The notes beneath the pieces were generated by a model. The model searched no databases, was not told the origin of the DNA, and saw only the letters and a list, made by a program, of their open reading frames with translations. The position numbers were made by a program, and so were the translations under genes. This document shows, piece after piece, positions 33,395 through 42,759 of a stretch of 64,000 nt of DNA (its first letter is position 1; every line of letters starts with the position of its first letter). This DNA is from Roseivirga pacifica (lineage in GTDB: Bacteria; Bacteroidota; Bacteroidia; Cytophagales; Cyclobacteriaceae): assembly GCF_900111145.1 (NCBI RefSeq), contig NZ_FOIR01000005.1:62001-126000 (forward strand). The letters are read 5' to 3'.

Positions 33395-33998
33395 TTTTTG
33401 CATACCCCATTTCTTTCGCGTAAGACACCAATTTTTCTTTGAGCATATTTCTCGCTCTATGTAGTCTTGATCTTACCGTTCCAATTGGGATATCAAGAAT
33501 CTTACTCATTTCTTCGTAAGTAAACCCTTCAAGGTCACTCAATATAATCACGGTTCTAAAATCCACCGGAATACCGTTCAAAGCTCCCGAGATTTCATCG
33601 CCTATCATATCCTGCACTGTTTCCACCCTCAAATCGGTGGTAATGCTGGCTCCAGCATCATCAGAATTGTAGTATTGTTCTACCTCGTTGTAGTCAACCT
33701 TAGCCGGTTGCTTACTCTTTTTTCTGAATTCGTTAATGAAGCTGTTCTTCAAAATGCGGAACAACCACGCTTTTGCATTAGTTCCGCGCTCAAATGAATT
33801 GATAAACCTAAAGGCTTTTAAATAAGTGTCTTGCACTAAATCTTTAGCATCATCTTCATCGAAGGTTAGCCTGTAGGCAAAGTTGTACATGGAGTCTACG
33901 TGAACCATAAACTCATTGTCAAAAATATCCGTCTTCTCAGACTCAGAGTAGTTCTGCTTGCGAACTTGTTGCTCCTCTTGTTGCTGTTCTTCAGACAT
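33387..33998 (-). CDS. ECF RNA polymerase sigma factor
   Basis: 203 aa. An acidic/Gln-rich N-terminus (MSEEQQQEEQQVRKQN) precedes sigma-2 (about 28-95, DSMYNFAYRLTFDEDDAKDL) and sigma-4 (about 135-190, GIPVDFRTVIILSDLEGFTY and DIPIGTVRSRLHRA). First gene of an operon with a probable anti-sigma factor, gmk and nadD. A stress-response role similar to SigH/RpoE-type factors is likely, but the stimulus is unknown. Confidence 0.93.
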   Translation of the reverse strand: MSEEQQQEEQQVRKQNYSESEKTDIFDNEFMVHVDSMYNFAYRLTFDEDDAKDLVQDTYLKAFRFINSFERGTNAKAWLFRILKNSFINEFRKKSKQPAKVDYNEVEQYYNSDDAGASITTDLRVETVQDMIGDEISGALNGIPVDFRTVIILSDLEGFTYEEMSKILDIPIGTVRSRLHRARNMLKEKLVSYAKEMGYAKNE

Positions 33999-34274
33999 GG
34001 CTCAAAAATAGTAAAATTACCTTCAACTTTATAGTTTAACTCATAACCCGCGCTGGTTCAACAGATTACATTCTAGATTTCAAAAAACATAAAGCAGCCA
34101 CACTACCTTTCAATCTGTAAAAGGCCAAAAAGCTTTATGGTTTACCACCAACTCAAGTTCTTATCCCCAACGGCACACCCCTTTTAATGTTCACCCATTT
34201 TTACACTAAAACCGAATAAATTTCCTTAATCGCTCTTAATCAGTTGAAAGCTTTCTAATTTTGACCTCAATTTG
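33999..34274. other. Divergent intergenic region
   Basis: 276 bp between the sigma operon and the GT4 gene, AT-rich. It contains a -7 box for the rightward gene (34256-34263). No open frame or structured RNA recognised. Confidence 0.5.
34256..34263 (+). promoter_or_regulatory. Predicted -7 element of the GT4 gene
   Basis: TAATTTTG matches TAnnTTTG, 11 bp before the ATG, implying a very short leader. The -33 element is not clear. Confidence 0.45.
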
Positions 34275-35369
34275 ATGCGACAGTTACGAATACTCTTCCT
34301 TACCTATCAGGGTGGCATGGCGGGATCCACCTATTCTATCACCTATTTGGCGAAAGGTTTGGCCGACCGTGGTCATAAAGTTTTTGCAGGGCTTCGCGAA
34401 GAAATGCCCATTTGGGATTTGATCGAGCACCCCGGAGTAACACGCGTACCCATGCGCATTACAGGCAAGTTCGACTTTGAGAACTGGCGAGAGATTCGTG
34501 ATTTGGTACGAAATGAGAAGATAGACATTATCAATGCACAGTCGAGTCACGATAGGTACACCAGTATTTTTGCCAAACTGAGGTTCAAACTGCCAGTACA
34601 AATTGTACATACCCGTAGGCAAAACCCACTAAGTGCAGGTGGTTGGCTACAGAGAAAATTTTACATAAAGAACACGGCCAGTATTATCGTTATCAGCGAT
34701 GGGCTGAAAAGAATTTTCATCGAAAAGGGCTATCCAGAAAATCACATTAAGGTGATACATAATGGTATTCCTAAAAAGCGTTTTGACGACTGGAACGAAG
34801 AGAAGGTTGAGAAGTTCCGAAAGCAACTCAACCTAAAACCTGAAGACAAAGTAGTTGGTTGTATTTCTCGCTTCAAAGAACAACCGCAGCTAATAGAAGC
34901 CATAGCCAAGCTAAATGACCCGAGCATAAAACTGATATTTGCCGGTGCTTTTCCAGAACAGATCCAACCTTACTTAGACAAGTACAATATCCAGAATGAA
35001 GTACACCTACTTGGCAAGCTACCGCCAGAAGATATTTTGAGCGTTTACCGTTTGTTGGATGTGAATGTGCTTGCCTCCACCATGGACGGTTTCGGTTTGG
35101 TACTGGTAGAAGCCATGGCCATGGAGTGCCCAGTAATCGCCACTAATTTTGGTGGAATTCCTGATGTGGTACAGGACGGAGAAAACGGGCTGCTTTTTGA
35201 AAACGAGGACATTGCTGGTTTAGCGGAACGCATCAAAAAAGTGCTTAGAGACAATTCTTTGAGACAACACCTCATAGCTAACGGCTTAAAAACAGCCTTC
35301 GAGAAATTTACCATGGAGAAAACTATTGATGGCTACGAGGAATACTTCTACGAATTGATTACTGATTAA
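34275..35369 (+). CDS. Family 4 (GT-B) glycosyltransferase
   Basis: Transfers a sugar from a nucleotide donor to a surface glycan or lipid; cytoplasmic face. Start ATG 34275 (MRQLRILFLTYQGGMAGS), 364 aa; a TTG just upstream is less likely. N-terminal acceptor domain with GGMAGSTYSITYLAKGLADRG, C-terminal donor domain with the GT4 motif DGFGLVLVEAMAMECPVIAT (EX7E). Acceptor and donor are not predictable. Single gene ahead of the helicase. Confidence 0.92.
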   Translation: MRQLRILFLTYQGGMAGSTYSITYLAKGLADRGHKVFAGLREEMPIWDLIEHPGVTRVPMRITGKFDFENWREIRDLVRNEKIDIINAQSSHDRYTSIFAKLRFKLPVQIVHTRRQNPLSAGGWLQRKFYIKNTASIIVISDGLKRIFIEKGYPENHIKVIHNGIPKKRFDDWNEEKVEKFRKQLNLKPEDKVVGCISRFKEQPQLIEAIAKLNDPSIKLIFAGAFPEQIQPYLDKYNIQNEVHLLGKLPPEDILSVYRLLDVNVLASTMDGFGLVLVEAMAMECPVIATNFGGIPDVVQDGENGLLFENEDIAGLAERIKKVLRDNSLRQHLIANGLKTAFEKFTMEKTIDGYEEYFYELITD

Positions 35370-35408
35370 CCCGCACATCTTGTAAATTGCCGCTTGAATT
35401 TGTGCTGA

Positions 35409-37676
35409 ATGGATTACCTCTCAACGCTTAACGAACCCCAATACGAAGGTGTAGTAAATACCGATGGCCCATCAATGATTATTGCTGGTGCCGGATCGGG
35501 CAAAACCCGTGTACTCACCTTCCGCATTGCCTACCTAATTCAAGAAAAAAAGGTAGACCCTTTTAATATTCTGGCGCTCACCTTTACCAATAAGGCGGCC
35601 AAAGAAATGCGCGAGCGTATTGAACAAGTAGTGGGCAGCAATGCACGCAACTTATGGATGGGTACTTTCCACTCTGTGTTTGCACGAATTCTTAGGGCCG
35701 AAGCAGAAAAACTAGGCTACCCGAGCAATTTCACGATTTACGATGCTGACGACTCTAAGTCGCTCATCAAAACCATTGTAAAGGAATACGGGCTTGACGA
35801 CAAAGTTTACAAACCCAATGTAGTGCTCAACAGAATTTCGGGTGCAAAAAACCGCTTGGTTTCGTGGCAAGAATACATCAACAACCCCATTTACGCGGGT
35901 GACGATGCTGCCGCACAAAAACCTGAAATGGGCAGGATATACAAAACCTACTGCCTGCGATGCTTCAAGGCCAATGCCATGGACTTTGATGACCTACTTT
36001 TTAACACCAACGTACTTTTCCGCGACCACATCGATGTACTTAACAAGTACCAACAGCGCTTTAAGTATGTAATGGTAGATGAGTTTCAGGATACCAACGT
36101 ATCGCAGTACCTTATTACAAAAAAACTAGCTTCGGTTACACAAAACATTGCCGTTGTAGGTGACGATGCCCAGTCGATTTATGCCTTCCGAGGAGCTAAT
36201 ATTGAAAACATCCTCAATTTCGAAAAGGACTTTCCAGACCTGAAGGTGATCAAGCTGGAACAGAACTACCGTTCGAGCCAAAACATTGTTAAGGCAGCCA
36301 ATTCTGTGATAGCCCTCAACAAGGGCCAACTGCAAAAAACCGTTTGGACTGCCAACGGAGAAGGCAACAAGATCGAATTGATCAAGGCTATTTCCGACAA
36401 TGAGGAAGGCCGTTTTGTTGCTTCTGCAATCTTTGAAAAGAAGGCCAGCGACAGTTCAAAAAACAGCGATTTCGCGGTACTTTACAGAACCAATAGCCAA
36501 TCGAGGGCAATTGAAGAGGCCTTGAGGAAATCAGGTATCAACTATAAAATATTCGGGGGGCTTTCATTCTACCAGCGTAAGGAAATAAAAGACCTAATGG
36601 CCTACCTGCGCTATGCCATGAACCCAGAGGATGAGCAGTCTTTCCGCAGAATCATTAACCTGCCAAAACGTGGTATTGGCACTACTTCAGTAGAAAAAAT
36701 TGTGGTAGCCGCCTTCGAGCACGATATTCCACTTTGGGAAGTACTCACCAACATCAACTCATTCCTACCTGGCCGAGTTGCCAATGCAGTCAATGAGTTT
36801 GTTACGCTTATCAAGAACTTTAAAATTTCGGCAGACACCAAAGATGCTTACGAAGCAGCCAGCCATATTGCCAAAAATTCTGGTTTGCTAAAAGAGCTAT
36901 ATGCCGACAAAACAGTAGAAGGGCTAAACCGCTACGAAAACGTTCAAGAATTATTGAACGCCATTAAAGAGTTTGTTGATTCGCCCGATGTAGAAGACAA
37001 AGGTTTAGGTGCATTTTTGCAAGATGTGGCCCTGCTTACCGATACGGATAACGACAAGGATGAAAACCAGGATTATGTATCCCTGATGACCATCCACTCC
37101 AGCAAAGGACTGGAGTTCAACAATGTGTTTATCGTGGGGTTAGAAGAAGACCTTTTTCCTTCGCAAATGATGCTAAGCAGCCGTGCCGACTTAGAGGAAG
37201 AGCGCAGACTATTCTATGTAGCCATTACCCGTGCTAAAAAGAATCTGTACTTCTCTTACGCACTTTCGCGCTACCGCTTTGGCCGACTGATGAACTGCGA
37301 GCCGAGCCGATTTATCGAAGAAGTAGACCCGAGCTTTATCTTTGTAAACACACGCTATGGCAGCCGCGAACCTAAATTAGGCCGCAGCGAAAACCCTCCA
37401 GGCTTTAGTTCTAACTATGCTAAAAACTTAATTGCTAACCGCAAGCAACAAACCCAGAAGAAACCGTTACAATATCATAAACCTTCTGCCAACTTTAGGC
37501 CAAGTGATATCTCCGAATTGCAAGAAGGCCAAAAGGTAGAACACCCAAAATTTGGCTTTGGCAAAGTGAGGAAGATAGATGTGAACGGAGCCAACAAAAA
37601 AGCACAAGTTGTTTTTGAAGACTTTGGAGAGAAGACCCTTTTATTGGCCTTCGCCAAACTAAGGATTGTGGAATAA
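35409..37676 (+). CDS. pcrA: ATP-dependent DNA helicase, UvrD/PcrA family
   Basis: 3'-5' SF1A helicase for repair and removal of RecA or replication blocks. 755 aa. Walker A AGAGSGKT at 26-33, motif II VDEFQDTN, QNYRSSQNI (motif IV region), then LMTIHSSKGLEF and FYVAITRAK (motifs V and VI). The C-terminal tail (about 695-755, LQEGQKVEHPKFGFGKVRKI) is the RNA-polymerase-binding Tudor-like domain of PcrA/UvrD. Length normal. Confidence 0.95.
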   Translation: MDYLSTLNEPQYEGVVNTDGPSMIIAGAGSGKTRVLTFRIAYLIQEKKVDPFNILALTFTNKAAKEMRERIEQVVGSNARNLWMGTFHSVFARILRAEAEKLGYPSNFTIYDADDSKSLIKTIVKEYGLDDKVYKPNVVLNRISGAKNRLVSWQEYINNPIYAGDDAAAQKPEMGRIYKTYCLRCFKANAMDFDDLLFNTNVLFRDHIDVLNKYQQRFKYVMVDEFQDTNVSQYLITKKLASVTQNIAVVGDDAQSIYAFRGANIENILNFEKDFPDLKVIKLEQNYRSSQNIVKAANSVIALNKGQLQKTVWTANGEGNKIELIKAISDNEEGRFVASAIFEKKASDSSKNSDFAVLYRTNSQSRAIEEALRKSGINYKIFGGLSFYQRKEIKDLMAYLRYAMNPEDEQSFRRIINLPKRGIGTTSVEKIVVAAFEHDIPLWEVLTNINSFLPGRVANAVNEFVTLIKNFKISADTKDAYEAASHIAKNSGLLKELYADKTVEGLNRYENVQELLNAIKEFVDSPDVEDKGLGAFLQDVALLTDTDNDKDENQDYVSLMTIHSSKGLEFNNVFIVGLEEDLFPSQMMLSSRADLEEERRLFYVAITRAKKNLYFSYALSRYRFGRLMNCEPSRFIEEVDPSFIFVNTRYGSREPKLGRSENPPGFSSNYAKNLIANRKQQTQKKPLQYHKPSANFRPSDISELQEGQKVEHPKFGFGKVRKIDVNGANKKAQVVFEDFGEKTLLLAFAKLRIVE

Positions 37677-37737
37677 AAGAAATTCACCGTCCTTTTTGAG
37701 AAATATTATTAATTTGAGAAAAGCAAAATCAGAATAA

Positions 37738-38373
37738 ATGCAATTAGAATATAATACCGAACGCAGCGATGTGAGGTTGAAAGAGTACGGACGCAACATC
37801 CAGAAGCTCGTAAGCCACATTAAAACCATAGAAGACAAAGAAAAGCGCAGTGCTTATGCGCAAACATTGACTGACCTTATGCGTCAGATCAACCCGAACG
37901 TAAAGGACAGCCAAGACTATGACCAAAAAGTATGGGACGACCTTTACATCATCTCTAACTTCGACATGGACATTGATGCGCCTTTTCCAATGCCTGAAAA
38001 ATCGGCCATTGGTAAAAAACCGGCCCGCATGCCATACAAAAACTCTAAGATCAAATACATGCACTACGGTCGTAGCGTGCAAATTATGATCGACCAGGCC
38101 ATTCAAATGGAAGACCCTGAGACTAAGGAGTCTGCCATTATTCACATTGGCCGCCTAATGAAAACCTTCTACAATACTTGGAACAAAGACAATATTGATG
38201 AAGCAATCATCTTGAAGCAAATCGAAGAACTTTCTGGTGGCAAACTCACTATCGACATCGAAAAAGTGAAAGAGCACGGTCTTTTCAACAACAACATTAA
38301 GGAAAGACGCCACAGTGGCAACAACAATAGCAACAACAGAAAGCGAAACAACAAATACAGAAGAAAAAACTAA
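37738..38373 (+). CDS. DUF4290 family protein
   Basis: Conserved Bacteroidota protein of unknown function, commonly found next to murA. 211 aa. Predicted mostly helical and soluble, with MQLEYNTERSDVRLKEYGRN at the N-terminus and a strongly basic, Asn/Arg/Lys-rich tail (about 190-211), which suggests nucleic-acid or membrane-surface contact. The stop codon is directly followed by the murA ATG, so the two are probably translationally coupled. Confidence 0.9.
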   Translation: MQLEYNTERSDVRLKEYGRNIQKLVSHIKTIEDKEKRSAYAQTLTDLMRQINPNVKDSQDYDQKVWDDLYIISNFDMDIDAPFPMPEKSAIGKKPARMPYKNSKIKYMHYGRSVQIMIDQAIQMEDPETKESAIIHIGRLMKTFYNTWNKDNIDEAIILKQIEELSGGKLTIDIEKVKEHGLFNNNIKERRHSGNNNSNNRKRNNKYRRKN

Positions 38374-39681
38374 ATGGCCTCTTTCGTAATCGAAGGTGGC
38401 ACCAAACTGTCGGGTGAACTAACCCCACAAGGTGCCAAAAACGAAGCACTTCAAATTCTTTGCGCGGTTTTACTTACGCCAGAAAAGGTAACCATTAACA
38501 AAGTACCCGACATTCGCGATGTCAACAAGCTTATTGAGCTACTTTCTGACATGAATGTTGAGGTAAAATACCTTGGCAATGAAAGCTATGAGTTTTGTGC
38601 AAAGGATGTAGACATTGACTACCTAGAAACAGAAGAATTCAGAAAGAAAGCATCTTCTTTGCGTGGTTCTATCATGATCCTCGGGCCACTTTTGGCGCGT
38701 TTTGGCAAAGGAAAGATCTCTAAACCAGGTGGTGATAAAATTGGCCGTAGAAGACTGGACACCCACTTTATCGGTTTCCAAAAACTGGGTGCACGCTTTC
38801 TGTACGAAGCAGAAACTGGTATGTACCACATTGATGCATCGCAGCTAAAAGGTTGCTACATGCTGCTAGATGAGGCCTCGGTAACCGGTACTGCCAACAT
38901 TCTGATGGCCGCAGTAATGGCCGAAGGAAAAACCACCATTTACAATGCAGCTTGTGAGCCTTATTTACAGCAGCTTTCGCGCATGCTGAACGCCATGGGT
39001 GCCAAAATATCTGGTGTTGGCTCTAACCTATTAACTATTGAAGGAGTTGAAAGCCTTAGCGGTACCGAGCACACCATGCTCCCCGACATGATCGAGATTG
39101 GTTCTTTCATCGGTTTGGCCGCTATGACTCAGTCTGAGATCACCATTAAAGACTGCCGAATAGATCAACTAGGTTTAATCCCCGAGACTTTCAAGCGTCT
39201 TGGCATTCAAATGGAATTTAGAGGAGACGATATTTTCATTCCTTCTCAAGACCGTTACGAGATCGAGACTTTTATTGATGGCTCAATTATGACCATTGCC
39301 GATGCCATTTGGCCAGGCCTTACGCCAGACCTTTTGAGTATTGTTTTGGTAGTAGCCACTCAGGCCAAAGGAACAGTGCTAGTGCATCAAAAAATGTTCG
39401 AAAGCCGCTTGTTCTTTGTGGATAAGCTAATCGATATGGGTGCGCAAATAATTCTGTGCGATCCACACAGGGCAACCGTAATTGGCCTGAACAGACAACA
39501 AAAACTAAAGGGAATTCGCATGACTTCCCCAGATATTCGTGCCGGCCAAGCCTTGCTTATTGCAGCTCTTTCTGCCGAAGGCCGAAGCATCATTGACAAC
39601 GTGGAGCAAATAGACCGCGGTTATCAAAACATTGATAAACGACTTAATGCCCTCGGGGCCAATATCGAACGAATTGACTAA
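38374..39681 (+). CDS. murA: UDP-N-acetylglucosamine 1-carboxyvinyltransferase
   Basis: First committed step of peptidoglycan synthesis: adds enolpyruvate from PEP to UDP-GlcNAc. 435 aa. Substrate residues K22 and N23 are in TPQGAKNEAL. The loop that holds Cys115 in E. coli reads SKPGGDKIGRRRLDTH: the cysteine is replaced by Asp121. The same natural change (for example in mycobacteria and chlamydiae) keeps activity but prevents alkylation by fosfomycin. Follows DUF4290 without a gap; the next gene starts 3 bp after its stop. Confidence 0.96.
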   Translation: MASFVIEGGTKLSGELTPQGAKNEALQILCAVLLTPEKVTINKVPDIRDVNKLIELLSDMNVEVKYLGNESYEFCAKDVDIDYLETEEFRKKASSLRGSIMILGPLLARFGKGKISKPGGDKIGRRRLDTHFIGFQKLGARFLYEAETGMYHIDASQLKGCYMLLDEASVTGTANILMAAVMAEGKTTIYNAACEPYLQQLSRMLNAMGAKISGVGSNLLTIEGVESLSGTEHTMLPDMIEIGSFIGLAAMTQSEITIKDCRIDQLGLIPETFKRLGIQMEFRGDDIFIPSQDRYEIETFIDGSIMTIADAIWPGLTPDLLSIVLVVATQAKGTVLVHQKMFESRLFFVDKLIDMGAQIILCDPHRATVIGLNRQQKLKGIRMTSPDIRAGQALLIAALSAEGRSIIDNVEQIDRGYQNIDKRLNALGANIERID

Positions 39682-39684
39682 CCT

Positions 39685-40356
39685 ATGCGGTTAAAGAGAC
39701 TTTTCCAGAATCGCAATACAAAAGCCTACCTTATGGAGCTTGTTATTGTGATTTTGGGAATCTCAATCGCATATCAGGTTAACAATTACAAAGAGCGGAT
39801 TGTAAACAACCGACTAGAGCAGAATGCCCTGCTCAACCTTCAAAAGGAAATTCAAATCAACATTGATGAGTTTGAAAGCCTTGCAGCTTATAGAAAAGGC
39901 ATTACCCAAGAAACAACTAAGTTTCAAAAAGCGCTTCAGCAAGATGCGATAAGCAAAGACACAGCTCAAAAGTACCTTTTCAAACTTGTAAGAACTTCTA
40001 CGCCCGACCTGCAACATCAGGCAACCACTTCTTATTTGGCCAGTAATTACGGCACAACAAACATCTCTCTAAAAAACGAACTACTTGCACTGCAAACCTA
40101 CCTGCAGGAACTTACTGCTGTATCCGAGGCCTACAACAAACTCAAAGCGGAAGACTTTGTAAAGTATTTAAGAGATGAAGTAGACTTCTCCAACGCAGTA
40201 ATAGTCTCAATGAACAAAATCAATTCATTGGAATTTAGGAACATCATTTGGAATCAACTGGGGTATGAGGTGGAGCTAAACCGCCTTTATAAACTATCGG
40301 AAGAGCAATTGCTAAAAGTTGAACAATCCATTGAACTACTTTTAGCCAATGAGTAA
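39685..40356 (+). CDS. DUF6090-type membrane-anchored protein
   Basis: 223 aa. A single membrane helix near the N-terminus (about 16-30, LMELVIVILGISIAYQV), then a long helical region with heptad-like spacing (about 33-220). The order ME(L/V)xIVxxGIxxAYQ(V/L)N followed by LxNE/KE is shared with the protein at 41114-41791, so they are paralogues. Function unknown. Starts 3 bp after murA and overlaps the transporter gene by 8 bp. Confidence 0.8.
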   Translation: MRLKRLFQNRNTKAYLMELVIVILGISIAYQVNNYKERIVNNRLEQNALLNLQKEIQINIDEFESLAAYRKGITQETTKFQKALQQDAISKDTAQKYLFKLVRTSTPDLQHQATTSYLASNYGTTNISLKNELLALQTYLQELTAVSEAYNKLKAEDFVKYLRDEVDFSNAVIVSMNKINSLEFRNIIWNQLGYEVELNRLYKLSEEQLLKVEQSIELLLANE

Positions 40357-41080
40357 ACATAAAGAAGCAGTTCTACACGGTGAGTCCACTTTTCTCTCCA
40401 AATTTCAAGATTACATCGGTGAGTTTATTTACGGTGGAATTGATGGCAGCGTAACTACATTTGCGGTAGTAGCCGGAGCTGCCGGAGCCGGCTTGGACAG
40501 TTCAGTAGTCATTATCCTGGGCTTTGCCAACCTAATAGCCGATGGTTTTTCCATGTCGGTTGGCAGTTACCTTTCCACCAAGTCGGAGCGCGACAAGTTT
40601 GAGAAACATAAACGCATTGAATATTGGGAGGTAGACAACATTCCCGATGCTGAGCGAGAGGAGATCAGGGAAATTTACGCAGCAAAAGGCTTTGAAGGCG
40701 ATCTATTGGAGCAGGTGGTCGACAAAATAACCGAAGACAAAGACCGCTGGGTAGATGTAATGATGAAGGAAGAATTGGAAATGCAAAAGGAGCAAAAATC
40801 ACCCTTTCAAATGGGGCTGGTAACTTTCGTTTCTTTCATCATTATGGGCTTTATTCCGCTCATTGTCTATGTAATCGACTATACCGGTAAGCCAATAGAA
40901 CACTTGTTCCGTTATTCATCGATTCTAACATTCATTACATTTGCCGCTATAGGCTACGCGAAGAGCTATATAACCGCAACTAGCAAAGTTCGCGGTATTT
41001 TAGAAACGTTATTTCTAGGAGGATCTGCCGCTGTATTGGCCTATTATGTAGGTGTTGTGCTCGAAGGTATTATCTCCTAA
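40349..41080 (+). CDS. VIT1/CCC1 family iron/manganese transporter
   Basis: Membrane transporter for Fe(II) or Mn(II), probably exporting to prevent metal excess. 243 aa. The first helix pair carries the family motif GGIDGSVTTFAVVAGAAGA and NLIADGFSMSVGSYLSTKSE; an acidic cytoplasmic segment (about 85-140, rich in Glu, Asp and Met) would bind metal; three more helices follow (about 150-172, 190-205, 222-240). Lies between two DUF6090 paralogues, overlapping the first by 8 bp. Confidence 0.92.
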   Translation: MSKHKEAVLHGESTFLSKFQDYIGEFIYGGIDGSVTTFAVVAGAAGAGLDSSVVIILGFANLIADGFSMSVGSYLSTKSERDKFEKHKRIEYWEVDNIPDAEREEIREIYAAKGFEGDLLEQVVDKITEDKDRWVDVMMKEELEMQKEQKSPFQMGLVTFVSFIIMGFIPLIVYVIDYTGKPIEHLFRYSSILTFITFAAIGYAKSYITATSKVRGILETLFLGGSAAVLAYYVGVVLEGIIS

Positions 41081-41113
41081 GCAGCCTATTGCGCTAACCT
41101 TTGTCTGTTTATT

Positions 41114-41791
41114 ATGGTAAAATTCGGAACATCAAGACGACTAAAAAGAAGCGATATCTGGACTTACGTTATGGAGGTCTTCATTGTAATATTTGGTATT
41201 ACGGTCGCTTACCAGCTCAATGTTTATTACGATGACAAAAAGGACCTAAGACTGGAAAATGCCGCCATAGAAAAACTCCACAATGAAAATGAGCTAAATC
41301 TTACCACTTTCGAGTCGCTGATTGATGAGCGCCTGCAAATTGAAGATGACACCCGCGAATTAGCCAGAATTCTATATGCTGGCCAATTTATGCAAGACGA
41401 TAGTTTAGCGCTCTACCTATTCGAAATCAACCAAACCTACAAGCCACTATTTCAAATCGAGGCCATTAACTTCTACCTAAACACTAATTACACCAATAAA
41501 AACTCTGACCTAAAAAACGAGCTGATTACCCTTAAGAGTAACTACCTACAATTGCGCGATGTGGTGGAATACTATGTGCGCATGAAGGAAAAATACTACA
41601 ATGACTTTCTGGTGTCTGATGTTGATTTTGGGGAAGAAAAAATTCTTTCGCTCGATAGAATTAAAAGTGTTGAGTTCAAAAACCTAGTGGTCAACCTGCT
41701 GGCGAATGAGATTGAACTCAACGCATTATTCGACAAAACTTATGGCATGGCCATTCGATTAGACGATCTTATTGATCGAAAATTACGCTAA
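41114..41791 (+). CDS. DUF6090-type membrane-anchored protein (paralogue)
   Basis: 225 aa, same plan as the gene at 39685: one N-terminal membrane helix (about 17-33, YVMEVFIVIFGITVAYQL) and a helical remainder with conserved LxxExxLNLTTFESLI. Identity to the paralogue is moderate, so the duplication is old. It is 33 bp after the transporter gene. Its end overlaps the convergent AraC gene by 4 bp. Function unknown. Confidence 0.8.
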   Translation: MVKFGTSRRLKRSDIWTYVMEVFIVIFGITVAYQLNVYYDDKKDLRLENAAIEKLHNENELNLTTFESLIDERLQIEDDTRELARILYAGQFMQDDSLALYLFEINQTYKPLFQIEAINFYLNTNYTNKNSDLKNELITLKSNYLQLRDVVEYYVRMKEKYYNDFLVSDVDFGEEKILSLDRIKSVEFKNLVVNLLANEIELNALFDKTYGMAIRLDDLIDRKLR

Positions 41792-42672
41792 CGCAGAAAC
41801 GCTGTTTTGTACTGCTTAGCAAATTGAGAAGGACTAAGACCACTGTACTTTTTAAAAACACGCGAAAAATAGGCGTAATCCTCAAACCCCAGCGCCAATG
41901 CCACATCGGTTAAAGAATTGTTCGTGTTAACCAACAGCCTCTTAGCCTCTAGCACTACTCGCTCCATAATCAACACTGTTGTTGGTTTATTGAGCAAGGC
42001 CCGCGTAATTCTATTTAAGTGGCGTACGGTCATGTTCATGCGCTGCGCGTACTGCCCTGCCGACTTGTCTGTTTTGTAATAGCGCTCCACCAGCTGATCG
42101 AACTGTGCCAAATGCTTTGCATCAGTGCCAACATGCCCAATTTTTCCATCGTTGGCTTTCAAGTAAACGCGGCTCAATTGCAAATAAAGCAGGTCCAGCA
42201 TTGCCCGAATTACCTGCCCTCTAAAAGGGGCTTCCCCTCGGTACTCTTCCAAAACTCCGCTAAACCGACTTGCAAAACCATCGGTATTGGTTGATAATAC
42301 TAATTGTGGTGGATTGAAAAGAGAATCGAAAAACGGTAAATCTTCTACTGATCTACCATTAAAGGCCAGGTCAAAAAATGCCTTCGAATGAAAGAAAATC
42401 ACACCTTCGGCATCGGCACTAGGCTCCCAAAAGTGTGACTGACCAGGACTTAAGAAAAAGACTGCGCCTGGTTCAATCCGATACCTGTTAAAGTCGATTT
42501 CGTGAATACCACTCCCCCTAGTAAAAAGCACCGTTAGGTAAAAATCATGTTTATGCGGCACCAATATCTCTTTATGATGTCTCTCCACATGATCGCTAAA
42601 AGTATTGCAGTAGAACTCCTGTATACTTTCATCAAACCTCTTTAGCTGTAAAACATCAAGTTTCGGCTCCAT
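41788..42672 (-). CDS. AraC family transcriptional regulator
   Basis: 294 aa. N-terminal cupin-like sensing domain (about 35-140, LVPHKHDFYLTVLFTRGSG, RIEPGAVFFLSPGQSHFWEP) and C-terminal double HTH (about 190-290) with SLTDVALALGFEDYAYFSRVFKKYSGLSPSQF. The ligand is unknown. Divergent from the DUF983 gene, convergent with the DUF6090 gene. Confidence 0.93.
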   Translation of the reverse strand: MEPKLDVLQLKRFDESIQEFYCNTFSDHVERHHKEILVPHKHDFYLTVLFTRGSGIHEIDFNRYRIEPGAVFFLSPGQSHFWEPSADAEGVIFFHSKAFFDLAFNGRSVEDLPFFDSLFNPPQLVLSTNTDGFASRFSGVLEEYRGEAPFRGQVIRAMLDLLYLQLSRVYLKANDGKIGHVGTDAKHLAQFDQLVERYYKTDKSAGQYAQRMNMTVRHLNRITRALLNKPTTVLIMERVVLEAKRLLVNTNNSLTDVALALGFEDYAYFSRVFKKYSGLSPSQFAKQYKTAFLR

Positions 42673-42735
42673 TCAATGTCGCATTTATCCAAAAAAAGGA
42701 AACTTTCTTATTACAATCCAGCAGTCCTCATATAT

Positions 42736-42743
42736 TAATTTTG
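42736..42743 (+). promoter_or_regulatory. Predicted -7 element of the DUF983 gene
   Basis: TAATTTTG fits TAnnTTTG, 16 bp before the ATG at 42760. The -33 region is poor. Confidence 0.4.
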
Positions 42744-42759
42744 AACAAAATTAAAGTTC

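Noticed and set aside
37744-38145. 133-aa open frame opposite the DUF4290 gene
   Set aside because: His- and Val-rich shadow translation of a conserved gene; no family resemblance.
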